A DNA stretch of 64,000 bases. It comes from Favolaschia claudopus. Taxonomy: Eukaryota > Basidiomycota > Agaricomycetes > Agaricales > Mycenaceae. Under the pieces are notes generated by a model, which made no database searches, was not told the DNA's origin, and saw only the letters and a program-made list of their open reading frames with translations. Of this stretch, positions 1 through 11,800 are shown piece by piece. The stretch lies in the NCBI GenBank assembly GCA_037176885.1, contig JAWWNJ010000005.1, positions 2,666,001 through 2,730,000 on the forward strand, written 5' to 3'. A program made the position numbers and the translations under genes. Numbering within the stretch: the first letter of the stretch is position 1; each line of letters begins with the position of its first letter.

Positions 1-406
1 GAAATGCGCCAAGGGTCTTGGATGGATCTTGGGTACGCGTTTCCTTTTTTTTTTCACTTGCTCGTTTGTCGAGCGTAGTTCCCCAATATTGAATTCGTAC
101 TAGGCACTTCATGCAGAGCATCACCATCGCTGCCCGCGCGCGGGGTCTGGAATCCGTCACTCAGGTGCGTCCGGTCAAAATTCAGCTGTCGTACCTACAG
201 TATGATATTTCGCTTTGTTCACAAAACCACAGCTAAGCGTCCCGAAATTCGACGAAATCATAAGGAGGCATCTCCCTATCCCGGAAGAATACCTCGTTGC
301 TGCGAGTATTTCGCTGGGTCATCCAGACCTCGAAAAGATTGCGAAGTATTATAAACGGCCGGTCAAGATGGAGCTTGGGGATGTGCTTGAAGTTTATGGG
401 ATGTAG
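1..406 (+). CDS. Nitroreductase-family oxidoreductase, 3' end only
   Basis: Only the C-terminal part is in the window. Exons read 1-32, 104-164 and 233-406, with introns 33-103 and 165-232 (GT-AG) and a TAG stop at 404-406. The peptide contains SWMDLG, then HFMQSITIAARARGLES, which matches the block of fungal and bacterial nitroreductases around the flavin site (a GxxxDxG turn, then an AARxxGL helix), and later a LGHPD turn near the end. Family members are FMN-dependent NAD(P)H oxidoreductases that act on nitro compounds or quinones. Substrate cannot be told from this fragment. The reading frame is continuous across both introns, so this looks like an intact gene cut by the window edge. It is convergent with the sdhC gene that follows. 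Confidence 0.75.
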
Positions 407-1154
407 ACTTAAGCGTATTGAGGCCGAGTTGAATAGATAGAGGATCAAGTGAATTTGTTGATGAATTATAGAGTTTTTCTTTTCGTGGGATGTTCATCTT
501 GCAGTAAGTGGTCGACTTCTCAGCACTCGGCACTGGTTAAAGTTAGAATGCATAGTTTCACGGATAATTACCATGGCATAATGGATCAAATCACCGTTCC
601 AAAGAACTGACATGAATATATAGAGTCGAGGATCCTACGTCGATTCTATACATGAACCCGGCAAGAATGAGATCAATCGCATTCGTATCCCTGCGTCCTA
701 GGTACCGTATTATGCAACGCGGTAGTGTAATGAAGTATATTCCAAAGTCAAGATCAAAAAAAAAAAGAGGACAGTCCAAGTCGAGATCGAGCTTGACTAG
801 TAAATTCCACATGGAGCCATCCCAGCCTTGGCCCGCGACAGAGCGCACAAGCAGCCCTGGTACCAATCCGCTTGTTGCTCGAGACCTGTGCAGCGGCGTC
901 GACGCTGGGACACGTCTGCTGGCAATGCATTACATTGCCGACCCGAGATACGGCGGCGACCTCATATTGTCATATGAGCGAATGGCACATCGTGTACTTG
1001 CCGTGGCATGGTTTCTTCGAACGTCAAGCTGGAACCCGCTGGCAGCATGGAGTGTCACTGGCTTAGGGCTAAGACCATCGCGCATATTGTAGGCTGTCTG
1101 TCGCGTTGGTCCACAAAGAAAATTACAAATTGCTCTCCTTTCTATTAACAGCGT
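407..1154. other. Convergent intergenic region, no gene recognised
   Basis: This lies between the 3' ends of the nitroreductase (+) and sdhC (-) genes. A 146-codon open frame at 652-1092 (+) is rich in Lys/Arg/Ser and matches nothing I know. I see no splice-supported gene. Confidence 0.5.
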
Positions 1155-1913
1155 TTACAAAAGCATCAGAGCGACAGTACCGACACCAGTGCCAATGAGA
1201 ACAGCGTAGCCCGTCTGGTACACGCCCTTGATGGTCATGACTGTGCAGCAGGAAACGATATAAGCTTCATTCACGAAAGATGCAAAGAGGGCGCGCGCAC
1301 ATTTAGTCATATCCCACGACAAGTGACGAATTCCATTCAAGCCGTGGAACGCGAACGGTGCGGCGAGGAGGGCTTTGCCGGTGTATTTGACGGCGTCGGG
1401 GAGGCCCGCCACGGCTTCAACGACGTGCACGCTGTCGAACGTGCCTGGGGCGAACAGGTAGGCGAGGGAGAAGCCGTACAGCACTATAGCGAGAAATTGA
1501 GTACGGCAACGCGGGAACGGATGGAATGGGACGCACGAGCGCTAAGAGCGCCACCAGTGACGCGATTGGCGATGGACGCAATCCAGGTAAGCTGAGGCTG
1601 GTAGATGGTAAAGTGCGGGCTCGAAGGGCGCAGGAGACGTTGCTTGTTGAGGATATCGACCGACGCGGAGGGGGGTAGGGATTCCGTTTGGACAGTGCTT
1701 TGCGTTTCGCGATGCATTGAGCTTCGGATATTCCAGTTTTGTACAAGTTTTTCTTACCGTTTTAACAGAGTGGTGCGGAGAATGGACTGGTTACGTGCTG
1801 AAGACGAGGTAAGCGGGAGTGAACAGCTTGAAGAGCCAAGTCTGACCGAGATTTGTAGAAAGAATAGCCTTGCGGAGGGGCGCACCCAGGCCAACAGCGC
1901 GAGTGGACATCAT
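1155..1913 (-). CDS. sdhC: Succinate dehydrogenase cytochrome b subunit (complex II membrane anchor)
   Basis: The model has four exons: 1795-1913, 1537-1721, 1301-1483 and 1155-1240 (190 aa). The N-terminus is a short basic presequence suited to mitochondrial import. Then comes the family signature [14 protein letters not shown] followed by [10 protein letters not shown], where the Ser and Arg correspond to ubiquinone-site residues. [13 protein letters not shown] carries the heme-b axial His region. Three hydrophobic helices follow the expected plan. The protein anchors the flavoprotein and iron-sulfur subunits in the inner membrane and passes electrons from succinate to ubiquinone. The intron at 1241-1300 is 60 bp, in frame and free of stops, so unspliced RNA would still be translatable; I removed it because it interrupts the [14 protein letters not shown] helix. 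A 14-bp palindrome sits 38 bp upstream of the start. Confidence 0.93.
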
Positions 1914-1950
1914 GGCGGGAGGGGAGGAGGACCGGTGTTACCGGTCACAC

Positions 1951-1964
1951 TGTCACATGTGACA
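1951..1964. promoter_or_regulatory. Palindrome TGTCACATGTGACA upstream of sdhC
   Basis: This is a perfect 14-bp palindrome 38 bp before the sdhC start codon. It contains GTCACA facing TGTGAC with no spacer, and a central E-box-like CACATG/CATGTG. Similar inverted pairs precede two other genes in this window (4455-4474 and 23025-23046). The role is inferred from position and symmetry only. Confidence 0.4.
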
Positions 1965-2217
1965 TTTCACAGTCTGACACTGACTCTCAAGTCAAGACTG
2001 TCAAGTCGCACCGCCTGATTTTATCTTTCTCCTCAGAGGATCTTCGCTTGGTGTCGATTTGACGAGTAGACCGGCCAGAAAAGCAGCTCCATTTTGAAAG
2101 GGACGGTCTAAAGATGAGGAAGACGTTGGTGAAGATTAACAATGAAAGGGTACTGTATACGACAAGTCTATAATAGTAGCCGATTCGGATTTAGAGAGTG
2201 CACTCATAATCTCACTT

Positions 2218-4408
2218 TCAAAAATCGAATGGGTCGAAAGCGGGAGGCCTATCGAGCAAGTTCGCATGAACTCGTCCACCTCGATCCGCCAGGTCAGCCC
2301 ATCGGTTCCGCCTTGAACGACCTTCCCTTTCCATGCGGAACATGTGCCGATACATAGCCCTCTCCGTGTTCGCTGTCGGGCGCGCGTAGCACTCGGTTTT
2401 CGCGTCTTCGATGACGAAAAACCTATTTCTGTTTGAGGTATAAACTGGCCAGGAGAGCAGCTGCATCTCAGAAGGAACGGTGTAAAGAAGGTAGCGGTTG
2501 CCTACACGGCAGAGGAGGCGGTCGACACTGAAATATTCGTCTGACATATACGCTTGTGGAATAATCTTCCCCGCAAAGCCGTACACATGCTCGACCTTCC
2601 ACGCGAAGTCACCTAGGACGCCTTGCCACTCATCGCAATAGCAATAACCGGAGCACGAATCGTGGTCCCACCAATCTGTGCGCCACATTCCCCCGAGGTC
2701 GATGTCGTCGTGGGACCATTGGGAGAGCACAGCAAGGTCGGTTTGGGTGTAAATATTTTCGGGGTTTCGGGGGATACTGGATAAATTGAGAGACACAGGC
2801 AGCTAGCGGGGGACCAGATCAGACGAAAAGCATGCAAAAGAAGAACAGCACGTACTGTAGGCAAAGGGGACGCAATAGGCCATTGTCCGTGAGGAAGATC
2901 GACCGCGAGATGCTCGGATCCCAGGGAATTGCTTCCAACGTGGTCGTAGATGGCTAGCTCCCCAAAACAGTTTCCGACGACGGTCACCCCGAGAACCTCG
3001 TCGAAATCAAAGACTGGAAGCGCCCAAGCCGCAGCTTGCTCAAGCCCAGCCTGGTGCCATGGGATAATGGTTGCTAGCTCGTCGGGGGGACCTGAGGATA
3101 TGCTGGCGGACACAAAATGCGGGGGGTATTGAAAGCCTGGTTCGCTTGCTGACATCCAAAGACATCGTCGGCCACTCTCGCCGACACATAATCGATACCA
3201 AGGCGCCGAGTGCGATGAGAATGGTTGTTTTGCGAGGGTATATCTGGTGTAAACAGGTTCGTCGTCGATCTTGGTCAGTGTGTCGACGTCGAGGAGGCAC
3301 ATCTCGATACCGACAGGGGAGAGAACGACGAGACGCAACACTGACGGCTCCGTGTCCGAGTTACGGACGACGGCCTCCCAGATGGCGGGCACGGTAATAG
3401 TCTTCGTGGTCGCGACGAGGTCCCCGGGAGCCGACGGCAGGGAGTACATTTGGAGCAGATTCGTTCTGACAAGAACGAGGGTATTCTTCCGGATAGCCAT
3501 GAGATGAGGAACGCTCTATGATATACGTGAGTCGTTGATGAAGACACAGCCAAGTGCATTATTACGGACCCTTTGACCTGGAACATCCGACTGAGGGATG
3601 TCATGTATCTTGGTCTCCTTCCAGTTCACTAGATGGGGCGCGATAGTACCATCGCGTAAAGCGCATCCCACCAAGTCCCCATGTAGCATCAAAACATGGG
3701 ACGACCCTTCGACCCGGGCCAGCTCAGCAAAGATGTAACCCTCGCATAATTTCTGTAAAGTTAGGAGATGTACTGCTGACGATCTAATAGACGTGAGTAT
3801 ATTGAAGACGGAGCTAATGAATGCACGCACTCAGGTCCTAGACCGAGCGCCAGCACCATGCCACACGCCTGCACCTCCAGTTCCCCTGTCTTAACCTGAC
3901 CAGGAAGATAGGCCTCGGCGAGAGGCTGGCGATTCCCCCGCAAAATCGAAGGCACGTCCCAGCAGGTGAGTTGGCTGATGTCGTTGTCGGAAGACGAGAC
4001 AAATAGCCAGGTTCCCGCAACGAGACGCAGCCAAGTAATAGATTGAGGGAGACGGAGCTGGTAGTCGCGAACCGGCGAGAGATCTCCTGCTTCCCATCTC
4101 GCGTCAAGACGTGCCACTCTGCAGGCCAGAGTTTCGAGGGCGGAGTCTTCAAAAGATTCGTACCCTCCGAGATACGATAACAGACTGCCGTGCATATATC
4201 CGTGTCGCTTGAGGACATGATTCCATAGTACTTTGGTTCTGGTCACTGTACTAAGCACGCAACACGTCTAACAACTTGACGACTTGAGAATTGGTTTCTG
4301 AGGCTACAATTTCAAACTTCTTACCTGCCTGAGGCGTAGAATATCTTCTACACAGAGTTCAGAGCATATAGCGAGAATAAGTTCCTCAGGAAGTAGTGTC
4401 AAAGCCAT
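2218..4408 (-). CDS. F-box protein with long C-terminal (propeller-like) region
   Basis: The model has five exons: 4325-4408, 3831-4267, 3570-3783, 2856-3515 and 2218-2802 (659 aa). The first exon starts MALTLLPEELILAICSEL, and the join RLRQ|TCCVLSTVTRTKVLW completes a classic F-box of about 45 residues, the Skp1-binding part of an SCF ubiquitin ligase. The rest holds repeated beta-rich segments (GTWLFVSSSDN, VPHLMAIRKNTLVLVR, GFQYPPHF) as in the fungal F-box family whose C-terminus forms an irregular beta-propeller that would select a substrate. The intron at 3516-3569 contains an in-frame TAG, so it must be removed. The second intron (3784-3830) has an alternative acceptor nearby. The tail contains an unusual Cys-rich patch (CSGYCYCDEW). 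The gene is divergent from the next F-box gene across 326 bp. Confidence 0.75.
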
Positions 4409-4734
4409 GAGCAAAGATTCAGGTGATGGTGGTGGTTAGCGCAGGAACGCTACTGTCACACCACCTGATGTGACTTTAGAGTGTGACCCGTTGCTAGAAA
4501 TTTCCATAAATGGATGCGATGGGTTGTTTGCTGACGCTTGGCTGTTCCCTGATCTGTTACCTGCACAATACCTGCATCACCTTAAGCCTCCGGCCCACGA
4601 CCCACTTCTAACTCTGCAATCTCTACCGACAAACCAAGTTATCTGATTGATTTGATTCACCTTTCCTTCACCGACGTTTTCCTTCACACTTCAAAGTTCA
4701 GTGCATCCGAGTCGAGACAAGTCACGACAGGACG
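4409..4734. promoter_or_regulatory. Bidirectional promoter between two F-box genes
   Basis: This 326-bp region separates two divergent F-box start codons. It holds an inverted pair GTCACA-N8-TGTGAC at 4455-4474, 47 bp from the minus-strand start, and a further GTGTGAC at 4481. No TATA box stands out. Confidence 0.5.
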
Positions 4735-6520
4735 ATGCCTCCTCAGGCTCCTGACAAGCGGGCTTCGTTGAAACTTTGCGAGAATCTTGAAGCTCTCAAC
4801 CAGGTGTCGGAAACAAGTCAAATCACTCTGGTCGGCCTCCCTCTCGACATACTCCATGACATCTTCGATGTTTTGTATGATCATGGAGGGCGTACTTAAT
4901 CCAGCCACAGACCAATATGACCTGGAGGTATCCCCGGGCCGACTTCTACTTCCGCTATCGATGTGCTGCAGGTATCTACGTGCACAAACTTTGCCGTGGA
5001 TATTCCGTGAGGTCTACAACTGGGACACTGTGGACGATTTTGTGTGGCCCGAAACCATATGGCCGTTTATTCGGTGCGACGAGGTGCTCATAGAGCGTAA
5101 CTTCATGCTCAATTCGTTTAGTATCATCAATGTTAGAGATCGCTCTTTGAGGAACCCGGGACCTATCGCTCTGGCTCCCACTATGCTCGACGCCTTGGGC
5201 CAATATGCCGGCTGTCGTCAAAGTCACTGTCCGCCTCACCTCTGCCATCCCGGCTGGGCTTCTGCATGCTCTTTCGCAGGCTCCGCATCTGAAAATCCTG
5301 GAATTTTTCGAGTCGCGTTTGGATGGGACTTTTTCGACTTTGGAGCTGTCATTTCCTGCACTTTCTAGTCTCTCAATCATGATAACGGGTTTTGAAGGCG
5401 TAGTCCGCCACGAGTCGCTTGATTCCGCTCTCCAGGCCAACAACATGCTAGCATTGCTTCAAAGCACCAGCGATGGCCTCAAAGAATTGAAGATTTCTGG
5501 AGACTTGATATCTCCGGCGTTTCCCACTGTGACGTGGCCGCGACTACGTAGCTTCACAGTCACGGAACACACGCCTACACCCTATATTTCAGTGCCGGAC
5601 TTGACCTATAATATGCCTGCGCTACGCAATCTGTCCATCCTGTATACGGCAGACCTCACTCGCAATGAAGCTGCCGGTGATCTGTTCCCTCCATTCTGTC
5701 TTGGTGTAGAGCGTGGACAATTACTGTCAAGCCGCTCACCATTCCTTGAATCCATCACACTTTCCAATCAGGAAGTCATGGACCCGATACTGGCTCAGCT
5801 CCCCCCTACGCTCCCGTCTCTCCATCTCCGCGCCATGGCTGATGAGTATCATCCCATCGACGGTTCGCCCTGGAATTTGAGACGATCTCCGCTGACCAAT
5901 TCCACCGCTCTCCGCACGCTGGAACAAGTTTCCCATCTCACCAGTCTAACGGAATTGTCTTTGTCTCTCAAGGACTTCGTCGAACCAGCATTAATTCAGC
6001 GTATTGTCGTTGTCTTTCCTCAGCTCCAAGTCCTTGAGCTGTCTCATGCATCGTTTATTAATGCGCACGGACGCCCGGATGTCTGCGATGTATGTCTACC
6101 CGCCGGCGTCTATCTGTACCAGATGCATGATCTTCGCTTCTATAGCCCGCTCTACTCGAATCCCTTCAGCTCTTTCCTTGCCTTCAGCATTTGCGAATTG
6201 CACTAGACTTCGACGATTGGGACTACGATCCATGGGGTCCTCAACGACGTGCCGCGCGTTGGTTATTGGGTGGGATTCCCTCACTGCGCACTGTTTGTCT
6301 TTCCTGGCAGCAATTTTGGTATGAGTTTGGTTTCGATGTGGTCGTCTGGCACGAGTGGGACCGAAGACTGTTTTTCCGGCCGCCGACACCCCCTCTACCG
6401 GAACTTCCGTCACTTGAGGCTATTGAACCTGTGGAAATTCGGCAAAGGGTGGCTTATATTCCATTTTTGTGGCTGCATCTTATTGATCAAGAATTTCTTC
6501 GAATCAATTCACAGAGGTGA
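4735..6520 (+). pseudogene. F-box/LRR-type protein with an apparent +1 frameshift
   Basis: Exons as read: 4735-4869, 4928-5073, 5122-6089 and 6146-6520. The F-box (LVGLPLDILHDIFD, then a PGRLLLPLSMCCRYLRA helix) and about 20 leucine-rich segments are clear, for example VVKVTVRL and LQVLELSHASF. The reading frame breaks once: codons up to CAA at 5201-5203 read LDALGQ, a single T at 5204 follows, and then MPAVVKVTVRL continues in the next frame. Homologous proteins of this family read straight through at this point (L-Q-M-P), and no GT/AG pair is available to make an intron. Exon lengths sum to one more than a multiple of three, consistent with an extra base. It is either a recent inactivation, an assembly error or a real programmed shift. 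The first intron boundary (weak GTTTTG donor) is uncertain. Confidence 0.6.
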
Positions 6521-6924
6521 AGGTCAAAGCTTGCGGAAAGAAGCAACAGCGGTTCCTACTCATACTGTCTGTGGCTGTCGAACTTCGGCTGACTGTAACG
6601 TTTCGAGTCAGATCATTCAAATAAAATATCCTTCGGGGAAAACGTTGACTTGAGGGTAATCAGCAACCTACGGACCCGATACTGGCTCGACTTCCCCATG
6701 AGCTTTCTGAATATCCCTTTCATGTCCTTGCCACGATACATATACTTTCCCATCAATTCATCAGAAGACATTCACCATCAAGCACAAAACGGAGCTCAGC
6801 ATGCATAAAACAGCAAGCCCCAATAAAAAAAAGTTATACTTTTACAGCGAGGTAGCTATCCTGGATACACACCGCGAGTGCGCCAAGCCCAGTTTATCGA
6901 CCCCAGCACCACGAAGAATCAAAA
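6521..6924. other. Convergent intergenic region with a short F-box fragment
   Basis: This lies between the 3' ends of the F-box/LRR gene and the Erv41-like gene. The bases 6672-6688 repeat exactly a 17-bp stretch of the upstream LRR exon (5780-5796), and the flanks remain partly similar. This suggests a decayed fragment of a related F-box gene. Confidence 0.4.
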
Positions 6925-8865
6925 TCAATCATCCTTACTCTTATCACCCGCACTCCCATTGGAACTCATCCTCTTCCCCGATGGCGGCGGCGGCGGCACA
7001 TTGAAGCCCGTCTGTCCCGGCCCAGGCGTCGGCGGGAAGATTCCATACTACAAAGCACACCAAACCTTGTCAGCGCACATCCACCAACAAAGAAAGAGAA
7101 TTGATAACCCACCTGAGGCGTCGATGGCATCGGCAGATTCCCCACACTCTGCGGCCTCGGGCTCCCCACCCCAGGCGTCCTCGGCGGCCCGGGCACCAAC
7201 CCGCTCGTCGACCTCGCGCTCATCGGCGGCGGCCCGAACCCAGGCGTCCCAGGCGATCCGGGATATGCGGGCGAGTACGGCGACTGCGGGAACGTCCCCG
7301 ACACGGGCGTCCCACTGTACGGCGATCCCGTCCCCGCGTACGGCACGGGGGACCCCGGTGCGCTTTCCATGACCCAGCCGTTGCCCTGTGGGATGAGCCG
7401 CCCGGAGGTGGGGCGGGCGCGTTTAGTGAGGCTGGCGCCTGTGGACGATGGGGTTAGTTAGTTATGGATTGCAGGTGCAGGATAGAGGAGGGACATCACG
7501 CACCGCTGAACTTGGTCTTGAGAGCGCTTGCGCTGGCTACTGCTGGCGGGATCTCGTCCGTCGGCTCTACGAATGCAGACACCGCCGCAGTGGTCACCTT
7601 CAAAGCGTACCCCATGCACACGAAGACACCGCCAATGACACCGACGCAGCTATGGAAGACGTCAGCAAGGACCAAGAAGGAGGAGACGAGACGCACCGAA
7701 TGATGAGTTGTATGAACCCAGTCGTCCGCTGATGGATCGTCAAGCTCATCGGGTCGAGGTCAAACTTGAAAAAAATTCCAGGTGTGCCCGTGTGGTGCTG
7801 GAGCACGCGGGTATAGTGCGTTACACTGTATTGGTTGGTATACAGCGGCGACGAGCGCGGTGCAATGTACGTCGTCGGAACAACGTGCAAAAAGTATTGG
7901 TACGCGACGAAGGCTGGCGGCGAGGTCAGCTTGGAGGAAATCATCTCGTTGTAGAATACTTACGATCGTGTGTCACCTCGAAAGAGTTGTCCAGGGGCTG
8001 CGTGATGTCGGGGAAGTAGGGGCCGAATGAGAATTCCGTGATGACATGCGAGAGGTTCATCACTGCAGTTCGTTAGCGAGCAGAAAAAGAGAGAAAGACA
8101 AGACACATACTGCTATGATCCACATGCTCGTGCGACGCGTAGCCATGTCCGAGGGTGGTGATATGCAGGTTCGCTATTGATTGCGATGAGCACGCGAACT
8201 TCAAGAATACAGGGCACTGACCTGTAACCTTCTTGACCTCAATTTGACCGCTGACCCTGCAACCTCCGGCGTCGGGCTCGTGCCTGTACCGAGGCATATA
8301 AGGCTGTACGTTCGTCCACTGGAACATGGTAGAGAAGAAACCGCGTGACTTCCGGGATTGAGAAACGGCCTGGCGGACGGAAAGAGCTTCAGAATGCTGC
8401 TTCAAAGTGGTTGCCTGGCCGATGTCGAATTTTGTCCCGTCACGGCGAATACCAACGCCTCCTCGACCGCGGGTGCTGCTCAAGAAGAGTCTGTCTCCAA
8501 CGGCGTCCCGCAAATCAACGCTAATGACTACACAAGAAACATTGAAACTTCAGCAATTCGGGATTCGAAAAACACGCACAAGAGCAAGGCATGGCAACGA
8601 CCATGTCGACATTGATATTCATGAAGCTAGCTTGCCTCGTATCGACGCTGAACTCGTGGTCCGGCCACCCGAAGATAAACTCGCCGATATCGTTGAGCAT
8701 AAGCAAGAAAGTCACAAAGCCGACGAAAAGAGTCAGGAAACCGCGAGAATCAGACCGCTGCTTGTACGTCGACGGGAGTTTCGGGAAAGCATCGAACTGG
8801 GCGAGAGGAGCGGGCACCGCGGCGTCGAGCTTCTCGAGGAGAGAGGACTCGCCGTCGAAGGACAT
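6925..8865 (-). CDS. ERV41: Erv41/ERGIC2-type ER-Golgi vesicle protein with Ser/Pro/Gly-rich tail
   Basis: The model has eight exons: 8580-8865, 8222-8527, 8111-8173, 7964-8062, 7697-7913, 7504-7649, 7113-7438 and 6925-7047 (521 aa). The order of parts is that of the family: a cytosolic N-terminus (LAQFDAFPKLP), a first membrane helix (GFLTLFVGFVTFLLML), a lumenal domain with VDMVVAMPC and ISVDLRDAVGDRL, the signature FVAYQYFLHVVPTTYI and TPGIFFKFDLDP, and a second helix (CVGVIGGVFVCMGYAL). Erv41 and Erv46 form a complex that cycles between ER and Golgi and retrieves escaped ER proteins. The lumenal part contains a His-rich run (HGYASHEHVDHSMM). The cytosolic tail of about 160 residues is unusually long and made of SPGTP/SPY-like repeats, ending in KSKDD rather than a dilysine signal. 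Confidence 0.9.
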
Positions 8866-11800
8866 GGCGACCAGAGTCAAGGAGAATACGTGTCACAAGT
8901 TATCACGTGGATCGGAGAAAACTGGGTCTTCGCTGGCCGAGACGGAGTAACCCAAGGAGAAAATTGTAGGGCCGGCCGGGGAAGCAAACCGATGAAACTT
9001 GGGGAGATCGACGTAGAAGAAAAGATACAAAGTTTCCTGAAGGTAAGGCAAAGCAAGGACAAACAACCCATCGCGTCCATTTATGGTAATAATCGGAAAT
9101 TAGGTACATATTATCGGGGGATAAGTACCGGGTTGGTCGTGGAATGATATTGAGTGGTATATCGATATAGAAAGACGGAATGATATCCTGGAACTGCACA
9201 AGGGACTTTTTCGGAGGTCGAATCTTGGGGCATACTTACTGCCCAGGTACGAGGATTTTTTGTTTTCCCCAGGAGCTTCTCCCATTCATTTCCGTGTCAT
9301 ACGTATACTCTCCCATCAATTCATGAGACACGCGCTCGTTGTCTAAAGACATACCCTCTTATCTCTGAGAACTCTGTTATATGCCATTTCTTTTTGCTTA
9401 TGTGGTCGAGTCAGTATCGAATGCGTAGATTCTTGATTGAAAGCCTGAGGTAAACGAATCATGACCAGATCTACAGTGATTTTTCGCCAGTTACACCTAG
9501 CTTGAAAATCATCCTGCCAATGGGCGTGAAACGGGGAGCACGGCGTGTAGATCCTGCCCGGGTGCGGGGACCTCCAAATTTCCAGTATGATTATTCGCGA
9601 CCGATAGAATTGAAGGCCGGCCAGGTATAATTGGTTGTGAAACCATATTTCGAGTGAATGTTCAGCCACGATCTGAAGAGCCATCCTGTTAATTTGTTGG
9701 TAAGCCGTCATGTAGTCAAGTTCCAGTCTTACAGGATATCTGCCCAGCCCAAGTCTTGACGAAAGAAAGATACGCCATCCTTCAATGTGGTCTCGAGAAG
9801 CTCCGGAGAATCCAGACACAGTCAATGTCGCAAGGACGGTCAATCTCCAGTGAAAATTCGCTCCAGAAACCAAACAGCAGTAGGGGAAATATTCAAATTT
9901 CGCGACTGGACGATGAGGCTTGGCTATAATCCGAGAATACTTTCCTGAGGCGTCGGAAGGATCCGGAGTTCAGAAACTAGAACCACGATTGGAGCCTCGT
10001 GTTGCAACTAAACCAGACTGAAAGGGGCACAAGGTCACAGTGCTAATTCTTGCCCGGGGCCAGTGGAGCTTGAGGGTTCTGTGGCGAAAGAGAGAGAAAA
10101 CGTCGACGAAGACATCATAGCTAGTATCCCTTTCAGCTTTTGTTTCCAGCAATCTAGTCGTCAGAGCATCCGTGAATACCGAAAGGCGGCCCGAATTGTG
10201 CTGAAACAGGACGACACGTGTTCTCCCTCGATGCTGACCCGCGATTTAAGATTCTTGTACGATGACAAGGGGAAGAAATATTCTTGCGGAGCGATTGTAA
10301 CGTTCGAATTTGGTTAAATTGCGTGGGGGACCTGAGAGCTGAGTGTAAATCGCGAGGATCTTGAACTTGGAGTATTTTGAGACCGGGACCCGGAAATAAG
10401 TTAGGTCTTGCTCAAGTTCCGGCTGCCCATTGAGGTTTGATTCCGAAATGTCGTCCAGTAGAGAGTCTGTGCCGGTACTGCTGCAAAATTAATATCAACA
10501 TTCATCTATCCGGTGAATGTTTGAGCGGCCCAGATTAGCATACTTCGACCTCGAGAGCCCAAGTTTGAGTTTAGAGCCGTCATTCCATATTACCGACTAC
10601 ATTTTTCTCCCCGCGAACCCGCGAACGTCCACCTAAAGGAGGGAGAATTAAATCGACGTCTCAGGAACCGAAAACAAATCACAACCAAATTGAACATAAA
10701 ACCAAAATCGCACGCCAGCCAGTTCCTCGCGGTCCCTCTTCCCGACATATACATCCACTTCGCGCGAACACCGCACGAAGAAGCAAAAGGGTCGATGAAT
10801 TGAGGGAAATGGAAATAAAGAGGAGGGAAGCGGAAGCACCGACGGCGACCAAGGAATAAATCCGTTCTCGCGCTGTCCAGTGTCCAGTAGTGTCAGAAAA
10901 AAGCTAAGGAAGGGTTCTTTGCATTGAATTTGGACGCACGACTGTCCGACACAACACCTACATACATGCCGGTGGCCGGGGCGTATAAACTTTGCAGGCA
11001 GAAAAGTGCGGCGTTTGATGAGAACTTGAACAGCGGAACGCCGTCCGTCGAGGACGCTATCATATATCCTTTCGGTACCGAAGCTTGCTGGGGTATTTGG
11101 AGCCTTCCGGGGACTGAATTTAGTTTTAGTTAGCCGGTGCCGGAGGGTGCCTTAAAATACAGGACGAACTTACTCAGCCTCTGTCTTCCGTTCAGTGTGT
11201 GCATTGTACCGAAACGAGGGTTCGATGACGCACTTGCGAAGTAGTCAGGCGGACGCCGGGATCATCATTGCCAAAATCTTGACAATCTATCTTTTGAGGA
11301 ACTCGACACTGGACAGAGAATTTGAATTTTCGAGGTCTGCGCAGGGAGGGCATCACGATCCGTCACGATCCCGCATGGTAAATCGTATGCGCGCCGAGGA
11401 AGCTATAAACGGATAAGTATGCTCGCCCGTCGTCGTCGACGACGTCGTGTGGAGAACTCGTGTGGAGGGATTCTCTGATCTTCTTCGAACTTTGACAGTT
11501 TGGAACTCGAAGACAGGTCGGATGTTCAAAAATTCCGTCTGTATTTACTTGGCCTCCCCGACATCTCGTGGATGATTGAGCGCTTGATATGGTAGAAATT
11601 TGATCGAGGAGGTGGCGGGTCGGGCCGGGTGGTCCTGAGACGTGGAAGGGATGCTGAGATTAGTTTAGATTCAGGATGATTGGAAGGAAGTAGATTGCGG
11701 ATAATTGAATGAGAATGAAAGGGTCCTGGTGTTAATTGAGCCAAGAATAAGAACGAGAAGGGCTTGGTTCTAGGACTGACATATATTTATGAACGCAATT

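Noticed and set aside
652..1092. 146-codon plus-strand frame as a gene
   Set aside because: No splice signals, no family motifs, and composition like intergenic DNA between two convergent 3' ends.
3516..3569. In-frame stop between two long frames of the F-box gene as a nonsense mutation
   Set aside because: A GTCCGT...CATAG intron with a good branch site removes the stop and restores the family sequence.
11431..11444. CGTCGTCGACGACG palindrome as an operator
   Set aside because: A perfect palindrome but made of simple CGT/ACG triplets in a gene-free stretch with no neighbouring gene start.
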